DNA from: CAYVBE01 sp964448935
Lineage (GTDB): Bacteria > Planctomycetota > Brocadiia > SM23-32
DNA length: 5,834 bases
Direction: 5' to 3'
Assembly: GCA_964448935.1 (NCBI GenBank)
Contig: CAYVBE010000234.1
Location: 1-5,834 of the forward strand
Below, in pieces: positions 1 to 5,834 of the stretch (positions within the stretch are counted from its first letter, which is position 1; every line of letters begins with the position of its first letter). Both the position numbers and the translations under genes were made by a program. Under the pieces are notes generated by a model, which saw nothing but the letters and a program-made list of their open reading frames with translations, searched no databases and was not told the DNA's origin.

Positions 1-187
1 CGCCGACGCGCGTGATGGCCGCGTCAATCATCGGCACGTCCAGCAGCGGCTGCACTCGCCGGTAGTCGAACTTCGTCCGGTGCTCCTCGGGCGTCGGCAC
101 GGGCGACAGATCGAGTTCAGCCGCGCCGACGTATTGCGAGACGACCAGAGCCAGAAGAAAGATTGAGCCGATGGACTTTATCTTCAT
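1..187 (-). CDS. N-terminus of a secreted protein, probably a further GH43-like propeller (3' end outside window)
   Basis: An ATG at 187-185 overlaps the TGA of the SGNH gene as ATGA and is preceded by GAGGGGG 8 bases upstream. The frame stays open to the window edge, giving 62 codons. Residues 1-22 form a signal peptide (MKIK, then hydrophobic IFLLALVV, cut near VGA|A or GAA|E). Residues 46-60 read QPLLDVPMIDAAITR and align without gaps with the start of the first module in the 664-aa neighbour (DPVLEEPLRDVSVCR): the Pro, Leu, Pro, Asp and Arg positions match. Asp55 falls at the site of the GH43 catalytic base. I infer another five-bladed propeller glycosidase-like protein, translationally coupled to the SGNH gene. 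The identification rests on about 15 residues; the presence of the gene itself is much surer than its family. Confidence 0.7.
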   Translation of the reverse strand, partial: MKIKSIGSIFLLALVVSQYVGAAELDLSPVPTPEEHRTKFDYRRVQPLLDVPMIDAAITRVG

Positions 188-1308
188 TGCTGCGGCCCCC
201 TCGCATAGGGATGCTTGCTGACCACTTCCCAGATGGTGTCGTTCACGATTCCGGCACGCTCGGGGGTGATCTCCACAAAGGGGTATTTGTCGTGGTGCGG
301 GTCCTCACCGTATTTCTCCTCATCGTTGTAGACACCCCAATCCAGAGCCTTCGGATGCTCCTCGAACATGACGGCGTAGAAGGACGCGGCGGCGGTGTAG
401 CGGGGCAGCCCGGCGCGGATGTGCTGCACGTCGGTGTAATACTCGCCGATGGAGTCAATGCCCGGCACCTCGCCGGCCTTCATCTTACGTTCCAGGGCCA
501 TGAAGATATCGCCGGTGGGGATCATCCGCAACCTGCCCTCCCGCCACAGCTTCGGGAACTTCTCCTTCAGTGTCTCGAAAAGCTTGTAATGGATGTCCTG
601 ACAGCGCCAGTTGTGTTTCCAGGGACGCTCCTTATTGCCGCCGACGTACTTCTTGCCCAGCCACTCCTCCTCGTAGTTGAACTGCTCGCGCTTCGGGAAC
701 TCGGCGCGCGCAATGCGGACACCCTCTTTCTGCGCCCATTCCGGGCGTTCGTCTTCGGGAGGTATCTGACCCGCTTCCATAGGCGGCCAGTCGGCGTAGA
801 TGTAGGCCCGGCCCTCGGGATTGGTCTTCAGGTAAAGCCGGATGATGTCGGAAGCGGCGGCGATGCTGCCGACGTCGGTCGGCTCGTCGAATTCCGTGCC
901 CCAGATATCTGTGGTCGTGTGCTCCAGCGAGGAGAAAAACGGCTGCATCACGATGGCATCCCAGGGGGCCCCCCTGTAGAATTGTTTGGCCTTGTAGGAT
1001 GCCGACTCCATGAACTCGGGGGCTATGGTCAGGTCGCCCCGGGGACCGGTGGAGAGCTCCGCCTCGCCCGGCCTCAGCTCCCGCCGGTGCATCCACAACG
1101 GCCACCCGGCGCCCGCCATCATGTCGGTCACCCACTGCTTCCCGGCGCTCTCACCAAGTTCCTCGTGCCACTGAGGATTTGTGCACCCGGTCAGGCTATT
1201 GCCAAAGTAAAACGTCCGCAGCTTCTCGGGACCGCCGCCGCCAGACTGCGCAAGAGCGCCCGTAGCCAGAGTGCAGATCGTGAATGCCAAGAGACACCAC
1301 TGCTTCAT
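184..1308 (-). CDS. Secreted SGNH/GDSL-type hydrolase (374 aa), possible carbohydrate esterase
   Basis: The start ATG at 1308 has a GGAGGAGGAGGG site 5 bases upstream. A signal peptide runs over residues 1-20 with a likely cut at ALA|Q, followed by a Gly-rich linker. The mature protein opens with FYFGNSLT, a block I in which Ser38 would be the nucleophile, with GNSL replacing the classic GDSL as in DUF4886-like SGNH proteins. A buried strand WDAIVMQ (116-122) follows, then YIYADWPP (169-176), IPTGDIFMAL (263-272), and a C-terminal Asp293-x-x-His296 that fits block V. The family includes esterases acting on acetylated or methylated sugars, and its members are common beside secreted glycosidases. 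Here it sits 80 bp after one propeller gene and overlaps the next gene by 4 bp, so a glycan side-group esterase is the best guess. The block III Asn is not obvious, so the catalytic type is inferred from blocks I and V only. Confidence 0.8.
   Translation of the reverse strand: MKQWCLLAFTICTLATGALAQSGGGGPEKLRTFYFGNSLTGCTNPQWHEELGESAGKQWVTDMMAGAGWPLWMHRRELRPGEAELSTGPRGDLTIAPEFMESASYKAKQFYRGAPWDAIVMQPFFSSLEHTTTDIWGTEFDEPTDVGSIAAASDIIRLYLKTNPEGRAYIYADWPPMEAGQIPPEDERPEWAQKEGVRIARAEFPKREQFNYEEEWLGKKYVGGNKERPWKHNWRCQDIHYKLFETLKEKFPKLWREGRLRMIPTGDIFMALERKMKAGEVPGIDSIGEYYTDVQHIRAGLPRYTAAASFYAVMFEEHPKALDWGVYNDEEKYGEDPHHDKYPFVEITPERAGIVNDTIWEVVSKHPYARGPQQ
196..202 (-). promoter_or_regulatory. Ribosome binding site of the last gene, inside the SGNH coding sequence
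   Basis: GAGGGGG on the minus strand ends 8 bases before ATG 187. It lies within the last codons of the SGNH gene (encoding ARGPQ), so the two genes are likely translationally coupled through their ATGA junction. Confidence 0.7.
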
Positions 1309-1313
1309 GGTAA

Positions 1314-1325
1314 CCCTCCTCCTCC
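1314..1325 (-). promoter_or_regulatory. Ribosome binding site of the SGNH hydrolase gene
   Basis: GGAGGAGGAGGG on the minus strand, a repeated GGA tract, ends 5 bases before ATG 1308. It offers several overlapping anti-Shine-Dalgarno matches, which suggests efficient initiation independent of the upstream gene 80 bp away. Confidence 0.8.
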
Positions 1326-1388
1326 AATGTAGAGCAATCGCCCGTAACCTGCTCAGACTTCCGTCGCCCGCCCGGTGTTCGTAGCGGG

Positions 1389-3383
1389 CTATTCGCGCAG
1401 TGCCTTCCGGCGGCGTCGGAGCTCCACCTCGTCGGCCACGTCAATCAGCAGTTGGCCACCCACCAGATCCACCTTGAGTGGTATCACGCCCGGCATGCCT
1501 CTCCAGGAGCTGAAGTTTTCGTTGCCGAACATGGTGGCCCACCAGTTGCCCAGCCGATCCCGAAAGACGCTGCCGTGGCCGCCGTGCGGGACGCCCGTGC
1601 GGGGGGTGGAATACTCGCCGAAGAGCTCGTCCGAGTAGTAATAGCTGTAGTCGTATGTCGCGAAATAGCGACCGCCGGCGCCCCCCACCAGACCCAACGT
1701 CGAGGGGCCGTTCCACTCGGTGACAAACTGCACGTACTTTCCCTTCATCTCGACCAGGCAGGTGCCCGTGTCGTCGTTGGCATCGGAACCGTCCGCCGGC
1801 AGGATGTGGTGCCCTCCCGGCTCCGCGCCGCTCATGTCCGCCTTCATCGGCGAAATGCCGAAGGCGCCGAACGTGTGGTAGATCGTGCCGTCATCGTCCA
1901 CGAAGAACGAAGGCTGCGAACGCACCTCCGCCCCCACAACAGGCTTGTAGGGGCCCTCGGCCTTGCCCGTGGTGCTCTTGAGCAGAAATCCACGACCGCC
2001 TTCAATCGCCTTGCCGCCGTAAACGTGGTAGGCGATGTAGAAGGTGTCCTTCAGGTAGTGTATCTCGGTGTCCATGTAAGTGAACACGTTTGGGCGCTTC
2101 GATTCGCGGGGGTCGGGAAAGGGTTCGGCGAACAGCTTCTTCTGCCGGTCCCAGTCCCATGCCACGATTTCCTCCCAGTTGACCATGTCGCGCGACTTGA
2201 AGACGTAAAGCTTGCCCTGGGAGTCCACGTTGACGAACGAGCCGGTCAGGTACACGCAGCCGTCCGGGCCCAGCGTTGCTTGCACGTCCCGCATTCTGAT
2301 CGTCGAGACGGGGCGCATCAGCGTCCACGGGCCGCGCTCGGTGATCACGTGGCGGGGTTTGACAGGAATCGACACGCCTGTGTGCCCGAAATAGCTCACG
2401 TTCTCCGTCCACTCCAGGGGAACGATCGCCGGCCGGTCGCGGAAGCGAGCGCGCGGGTCGTTGCCGCTCATGGTGGCATAGTAACTGCCGGCGCCATCCT
2501 GGAAAACGGTGGTGTTGCCCCCGTGAGCGATGCTCACAACCCGTCTGGTGTAAGGGCCGTAAACATCCCTCGACCACGCGACGAAGGTGTCGTGGCACGC
2601 GGCACCCAAGCGCGCGTTGCGCTCTGCGGCCATGAGGTAATAGATGCCGTCGCGCTTGAAAAGGAAGGGCCCGCCGCTGCCGACCCGGAGCGGCCAGTCC
2701 CCCAGCTCGCCGTGGGGGGTGGCCTGCAGCAGGCGCGGCCGCTCGGCCAGACCGCTCAGGTCGTCCTCCATGCGGGCTATCCAGCCCTCGTCGAACAGCC
2801 AGTACACGGTCCCGTCGTCGTCCTCGAACATCGAGGCGTCGCCGCCCCGCGTGGTGATCCGGGCATGAAACTCGTAAGGCCCCTCGGCCTGCCCGGTGGT
2901 GCTGCGCAGCAGACCGGTGCCCTGCCGGTTCATGGAAAAGGCTATCCAGAAAGTGTCCTGCAGATAATGGATCTCCGGAGCCTGCACGCCGCGGGCCCGC
3001 CCCGCCTGTGGCGCATCGGGGACGATCTGCAGTTTCCGAAGCCAGCGCAGCCGGCGACGCGTATGAACGAGGCTCTCGGTGATGTCGAACACCTTGCCCA
3101 GCGGCTGCCAGTCCCGCAGGTCCTCCGACCGCCACAGGTAGATGGCGTCGTTATTGTGCCAGTCAAGCGTGCCGTCGGCTTTGCGGCCCGGGCCGGTGCC
3201 CGTCAGGTAATAGGCACCCTTCGGCCCCCGGCATACGCTCACGTCGCGCAACGGCTCCTCCAGCACGGGGTCCACAGCCACGGGTTCCGGCAGTTCCTCC
3301 TCGGCGGCGCGCGCAGACCCGGCCACAGCACACACCAGCAGCAACACGCCGATCAACGGCGTCCGAAGTGTCGTATCGCACAT
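1389..3383 (-). CDS. Secreted two-module GH43-like beta-propeller protein (664 aa)
   Basis: I place the start at the ATG at 3383-3381. A GAGGAGGG site lies 9 bases upstream of it, whereas the TTG two codons earlier (3389) would have only 3 bases of spacing. The N-terminus has a signal peptide: hydrophobic LIGVLLLVCAVAG, then a likely cut after SARA (residue 26). Module A spans about 35-325 with RDVSVC (Asp47), YYLTGT, APEIHY, GGDASMFEDDDG (Asp182), VGSGGPFLF, AHGGNTTVF and RDRPAIVP. Module B spans about 342-648 with RDVQA (Asp366), VYLTGS, TEIHYL, QPSFFVDDDG, PHGGH (His603) and NWWATMFGN. A basic tail (ELRRRRKALRE) ends it. These are signatures of the GH43/GH117-type five-bladed fold; likely role is hydrolysis or binding of a polysaccharide outside the cytoplasm. 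The usual GH43 acid Glu position before GP is Gly237. It follows the larger propeller gene by 40 bp and is its paralogue. The substrate is not predictable. Confidence 0.88.
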   Translation of the reverse strand: MCDTTLRTPLIGVLLLVCAVAGSARAAEEELPEPVAVDPVLEEPLRDVSVCRGPKGAYYLTGTGPGRKADGTLDWHNNDAIYLWRSEDLRDWQPLGKVFDITESLVHTRRRLRWLRKLQIVPDAPQAGRARGVQAPEIHYLQDTFWIAFSMNRQGTGLLRSTTGQAEGPYEFHARITTRGGDASMFEDDDGTVYWLFDEGWIARMEDDLSGLAERPRLLQATPHGELGDWPLRVGSGGPFLFKRDGIYYLMAAERNARLGAACHDTFVAWSRDVYGPYTRRVVSIAHGGNTTVFQDGAGSYYATMSGNDPRARFRDRPAIVPLEWTENVSYFGHTGVSIPVKPRHVITERGPWTLMRPVSTIRMRDVQATLGPDGCVYLTGSFVNVDSQGKLYVFKSRDMVNWEEIVAWDWDRQKKLFAEPFPDPRESKRPNVFTYMDTEIHYLKDTFYIAYHVYGGKAIEGGRGFLLKSTTGKAEGPYKPVVGAEVRSQPSFFVDDDGTIYHTFGAFGISPMKADMSGAEPGGHHILPADGSDANDDTGTCLVEMKGKYVQFVTEWNGPSTLGLVGGAGGRYFATYDYSYYYSDELFGEYSTPRTGVPHGGHGSVFRDRLGNWWATMFGNENFSSWRGMPGVIPLKVDLVGGQLLIDVADEVELRRRRKALRE
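1440..2360 (-). repeat. Propeller module B of the 664-aa protein
   Basis: B-type unit from KPRHVITE to QLLID, about 307 residues. It has Asp366 in the start strand and PHGGH with His603, but Gln490 replaces the Asp that precedes PSFF in A modules. It is closest to module B1 of the upstream gene. Confidence 0.7.
2409..3281 (-). repeat. Propeller module A of the 664-aa protein
   Basis: Complete A-type unit from VAVDPVLEE to IVPLEW, about 290 residues, and the only complete A module in the window. It keeps Asp47 and Asp182 at the GH43 base and pKa-modulator positions but has Gly237 in place of the acid Glu and Asn290 at the end of HGGN. Confidence 0.75.
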
Positions 3384-3392
3384 GCTCAACTG

Positions 3393-3400
3393 CCCTCCTC
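3393..3400 (-). promoter_or_regulatory. Ribosome binding site deciding the start of the 664-aa propeller gene
   Basis: GAGGAGGG on the minus strand lies 9 bases before ATG 3383 but only 3 bases before TTG 3389. The normal spacing favours the ATG, giving 664 residues rather than 666. Confidence 0.8.
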
Positions 3401-3423
3401 ATGAGTATCCATCCCGATGTTCG

Positions 3424-5834
3424 CTACCTGGCGACGGCGGTCCATTTCCCGTCCGGGCCCTCGAACAACGTTACCTGTCCCGCCCTGGGGAGGACGATCC
3501 GGCGGCCCTCGTAGGGACCATAGACCGAGTCCGACGCGGCCTCCACCACGTCGCCCCAGCGGGTGGTGGCGGTCAGGCGGTAGCGGCCGTCCTGCCGGCG
3601 CAGGAAGCAGCCGCCCTTGCCGACCTGCAGGGGCGCGCGTCCCGGTTGTTCGCTTTTCAATCTCAGCCGGCGCGGAACCTCCGCCATGCCGCTCAGGTCT
3701 TCTTTCATCTTCGCGATCCAGCCGTTGCCGAACAGCAGATACACCGATCCGTCGGCGTCCTCGAACAGGCACGGATCGTAGCCGTAGAAGTACGCGTCGC
3801 TGTTGCTCTCGCTGCCGGTGCCGGAATCGGCCACGCAGGCCACCGTGCCGTGAACGCCGTCCGGCCCGATCATCTGGTAGGGCCCCTTCGGCTCGCCGCT
3901 CCTGCTCCGGAAAACGGCTACGCCCTGGCGGCTGAGCGACGCGGTGAGGTAGTAGTTGCCCTTCACGTGGTGCAGTTCCGGCGCGATCAGCCCGCGGTCG
4001 TAGCGGGGCTCCAGGCTGTCGGGCGGCGAGAAGTAGTATCCCAGGGGGCCGAATCCGCGCACAGTAGCGTCCGGTCCCATGTCGAAAACCTTTCCCAGCG
4101 ATTCCCAGTGGTTCAGATCTGTCGACTTCCACACGTAGATGCCCGTGTTGTTGTGGAAGTCCATCTGCCCGTTCATCTCCGTCCCCGCCGTGCCGGTCAG
4201 GTAGTAAACGGTCTGTCCGTCTTCTTCCACAGGGCAGATGGCCGGCTCTCTGATGGGCAGGTCGTCGGGGATTTCCAGGACCGGGTATGCCGCCTGGATA
4301 TCTACCGGGCCGGGCCGGAGGACCTCCGGCTCGAACTCCCACGTCAGGCTGGCGTCGCCGGGGTTGGCGGATTGGACCGTGAAACGTTTCCCGTTCCACT
4401 GCAGGTCAATCGGCACGGCGCGGACACCATGGTCAGGCAGAAACCCGTCGTTGGTGAACGAGGTCATCCACCACTGCCCCTCGTCATCCTTCACGATGCC
4501 GGCGTGGCCGCCGTGGGGCAGCACGATGCGGCTGTGGTGATAGGGCCCGCCGATCTCGTCCGACCAGAAAACCTGGATATCGTAGGTGCCGAAACGGCGG
4601 TAATTGCCGTGCCACGCGGTCCCCAGTATCACGTATTTGTCGCCGATTCGATAGTAGTACGAACCGACATCCCCGCGGATGAACGAGGATCCGTCGTCGG
4701 TTTGCATGACGTACGCCCTGGCCCTCTGGCTGAGCGGTGGTTGCCAACCTTCCCGCTCCGTGGGCAGTTCACGGTCCGCAGCAAGCTCCAGAGCCCACGT
4801 CATCGGCCAGAGGAAATCTCGCAGGCCAACCCACAGGTCGCCGTTCAGGTCCTCGACGAGGTGCATGGAGCCCCGCACGCCGCCGGGCAGACCACCGCGG
4901 ACGACCTCCCACGGGCTCGTCATGGAATCCGAGGTGCTCCGCAGGATAAAGGGTCCGTCTGGACAGCCGGGCTGCCCCGCAGTGGCCCAGAAGGTGCCTC
5001 GGGCGTGAAAAAGCTTGCAGTGTACCATGCGGCGCCACCAGCCGCGCAAACCCTCCGGGTTGTAATTAGGCAGGTCCGTAACTTTCTCCAGGCCGGGGAA
5101 TTCAACCACCTCCCAGGGCTCCGCCCCGGTCAGGTCCTTACCGCGGCAGAAGACGTTGGATTGCTCCAGTCGGTCGTCGCTGTGCAGCCCGCTGAAGTAG
5201 TAGTAACCGTCCCGCCCGTTGACGATGCCGATGTCCCGGAACGTCAGGTCGTTGAACGGCCGGGCGTTCTCCCAGCCCCACGCCTCGGTGATGACCTCGG
5301 GCTTTTTCCACGGCCAGCTCAGGTCCTTCGGGTAGTAGTACCTGACCGTCCCCACCCAGTCCACGGGGACGATCGCCGGCCGATCGCGCAGGGCGGCGCG
5401 GGAGTCCACCCCGCTGAAGGTGGAATACCACTGCCCGTCGGGCCCCTCGAACATGGTGGCCTGCCCGCCGTGGGGCACCGCCAGCAGCCGCGGGCCGTAG
5501 GGGCCGTAGATGGAGTCCGAGGTGGCTACCCAGGTGTCGTAGCACGGCACGCCGATGCGCCCGTGGATGCCCGCGGCGACAAGGTGGTATTTCCCGTCCT
5601 TCTTGAACATAAACGCGCCATCAGTCCCTACCTGCAGGGCCTGCCCGCCCGGACCGTTGACCGCCTCCCGGTCATCGTGCGGGCGCAACAGGCGCGGCAC
5701 CTCCGCCAGGCCGGTCATGTCCTCTTTCATCCGCGCGATCCAGCCGCCGCCGAAGACCCAGTACACTGAGCCGTCGTCATCCTCGAAGAGCGACGCGTCC
5801 CGGCCGTCGGTGGTAATGAGGCCCATGTCCTCGT
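3424..5834 (-). CDS. Multi-module GH43-like five-bladed beta-propeller protein, 5' end outside window
   Basis: The frame is open to the window edge and ends at a TAG at 3426-3424. The Met codon at 5826 is internal: the residues after it (ITTDGRDASLF) align with residues about 176-186 of the next gene, so roughly 170-175 N-terminal residues, probably with a signal peptide, are missing. Numbered from that Met, three propeller modules follow: A1 (to about 157), B1 (about 175-484) and A2 (about 512-800). A1 and A2 share FED(D/A)DGSVY, GWIA(R/K)MKED, a VG-x-x-G-x-F segment, a (D/G)(S/G)xYGPY turn and TxFEGPDG; A2 also shows YYLTGT and APELHH, typical of GH43-type folds. B1 has RDIGIV, PHGGH (437-441) and QWWMTSFTND. 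Expected role: an exported glycan-active or glycan-binding protein. Activity is uncertain because catalytic positions are incomplete (D10 and D684 kept; GH43 acid position is D69 in A1 and G738 in A2; base position in A2 is E527). Fold assignment is fairly secure, substrate unknown. Confidence 0.85.
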   Translation of the reverse strand, partial: EDMGLITTDGRDASLFEDDDGSVYWVFGGGWIARMKEDMTGLAEVPRLLRPHDDREAVNGPGGQALQVGTDGAFMFKKDGKYHLVAAGIHGRIGVPCYDTWVATSDSIYGPYGPRLLAVPHGGQATMFEGPDGQWYSTFSGVDSRAALRDRPAIVPVDWVGTVRYYYPKDLSWPWKKPEVITEAWGWENARPFNDLTFRDIGIVNGRDGYYYFSGLHSDDRLEQSNVFCRGKDLTGAEPWEVVEFPGLEKVTDLPNYNPEGLRGWWRRMVHCKLFHARGTFWATAGQPGCPDGPFILRSTSDSMTSPWEVVRGGLPGGVRGSMHLVEDLNGDLWVGLRDFLWPMTWALELAADRELPTEREGWQPPLSQRARAYVMQTDDGSSFIRGDVGSYYYRIGDKYVILGTAWHGNYRRFGTYDIQVFWSDEIGGPYHHSRIVLPHGGHAGIVKDDEGQWWMTSFTNDGFLPDHGVRAVPIDLQWNGKRFTVQSANPGDASLTWEFEPEVLRPGPVDIQAAYPVLEIPDDLPIREPAICPVEEDGQTVYYLTGTAGTEMNGQMDFHNNTGIYVWKSTDLNHWESLGKVFDMGPDATVRGFGPLGYYFSPPDSLEPRYDRGLIAPELHHVKGNYYLTASLSRQGVAVFRSRSGEPKGPYQMIGPDGVHGTVACVADSGTGSESNSDAYFYGYDPCLFEDADGSVYLLFGNGWIAKMKEDLSGMAEVPRRLRLKSEQPGRAPLQVGKGGCFLRRQDGRYRLTATTRWGDVVEAASDSVYGPYEGRRIVLPRAGQVTLFEGPDGKWTAVAR
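3427..4293 (-). repeat. Propeller module A2, cut short at its C-terminus
   Basis: Protein-level repeat unit of about 289 residues, from AAYPVLEIP to the last residue. It is the closest match in the window to module A of the 664-aa protein: YYLTGT, DFHNN/DWHNN, LGKVFD, APELHH/APEIHY and FED(A/D)DG all coincide. It ends in GPDGKWTAVAR and then a stop, whereas A and A1 continue for another 20-25 residues through RDRPAIVP. Confidence 0.75.
4375..5304 (-). repeat. Propeller module B1
   Basis: Protein-level repeat unit of about 310 residues, from KPEVITE to KRFTV. It matches module B of the next gene in its opening (KPRHVITE there), the RD-I/V start strand, YV-I/Q with TYD, SDE-x-x-G-x-Y, PHGGH and QWW/NWW near the end. 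The middle strands are divergent and include a Trp/Cys-rich stretch (GWWRRMVHC). Confidence 0.7.
5356..5834 (-). repeat. Propeller module A1 (C-terminal part)
   Basis: Protein-level repeat unit. Only the part from the GRDASLF strand to RDRPAIVPVDW is in the window. It aligns with residues about 176-325 of the 664-aa protein and with the second half of module A2. Its HGG motif ends in Gln (HGGQ, 119-122 from the 5826 Met). At the position of the GH43 acid Glu it has Asp69. Confidence 0.75.

Noticed and set aside
163..1332. Plus-strand open frame of about 389 codons opposite the SGNH gene
   Set aside because: It is the codon-aligned mirror of a well-supported gene. Its hydrophobic patches come from reverse complements of the sense codons.
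1366..1389. Possible hairpin (6-bp stem GCCCGC/GCGGGC, 12-base loop) just after the stop of the 664-aa gene
   Set aside because: The stem is short, the loop is long and no T-run follows on the coding strand, so it does not qualify as a terminator. The next gene follows in the same direction.
3330..3332. Cys18 in the signal peptide of the 664-aa protein as a lipobox
   Set aside because: The preceding residues LLV do not fit the lipobox, which needs a small residue before Cys. A standard cut after SARA further on fits better.
1452..3404. Plus-strand open frame of about 650 codons opposite the 664-aa gene
   Set aside because: It is codon-aligned with the minus-strand gene, so it stays open simply because the real gene avoids TTA, CTA and TCA codons. 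Its translation shows no family motif, while the minus strand has a signal peptide, an RBS and propeller motifs.
3386..4399. Minus-strand 337-codon frame overlapping module A2 and the next start
   Set aside because: It overlaps the strongly motif-supported A2 reading in another frame. Its product is a low-complexity Arg/Pro/Gly-rich string typical of shifted frames in high-GC DNA, and it carries no sequence that would continue the truncated module.
3382..5769. Plus-strand open frame of about 795 codons opposite the large propeller gene
   Set aside because: It has the same codon-aligned antisense relation and the same GC-driven codon bias. The translation is rich in Val, Ala, Arg and Gly with no recognisable domain.

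Overview
The window is a GC-rich stretch of bacterial DNA in which everything recognisable is coded on the minus strand, in transcription order from high to low coordinates. It holds four consecutive genes with short gaps: a large multi-module beta-propeller protein that enters from outside the window (3424-5834, N-terminus missing), a second secreted two-module propeller protein (1389-3383), a secreted SGNH/GDSL-type hydrolase (184-1308), and the first 62 codons of a further secreted protein (1-187) whose N-terminus also looks like this propeller family. The spacings are 40 bp, 80 bp and a 4-bp ATGA stop/start overlap. All three start sites inside the window have strong purine-rich ribosome binding sites. 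A single operon is the simplest reading. No promoter or convincing terminator is visible, so both ends of the operon lie outside.

The propeller proteins resemble the five-bladed glycoside hydrolase fold of the GH43/GH117 type. They carry repeated motifs such as YYLTGT, APE-[IL]-H, DASxFEDDDGxVY, GPY, and [PA]HGG-x-x-x-x-[FI] followed by a Trp/Tyr-containing strand. By eye they resolve into two alternating module types, which I call A and B. The upstream gene reads A1(partial)-B1-A2 and the next gene reads A-B, so five related modules lie in tandem. Catalytic positions expected from GH43 or GH117 appear only in part in each module: A modules keep the two Asp positions and B modules keep the His position. 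The third module of the first gene stops about 20-25 residues short of its homologues.

The SGNH hydrolase (GNSLT block, DxxH block) is probably an exported carbohydrate esterase or a relative. With the propellers it suggests an exported glycan-degradation locus in which side-group removal and glycosidic cleavage or binding are co-expressed. The substrate cannot be read from the sequence. The style (secreted GH43-like paralogues next to SGNH proteins, high GC, strong GGAGG sites) would fit an environmental bacterium of the Planctomycetota/Verrucomicrobiota type or a similar polysaccharide degrader, but no marker gene is present and this placement is a weak inference.
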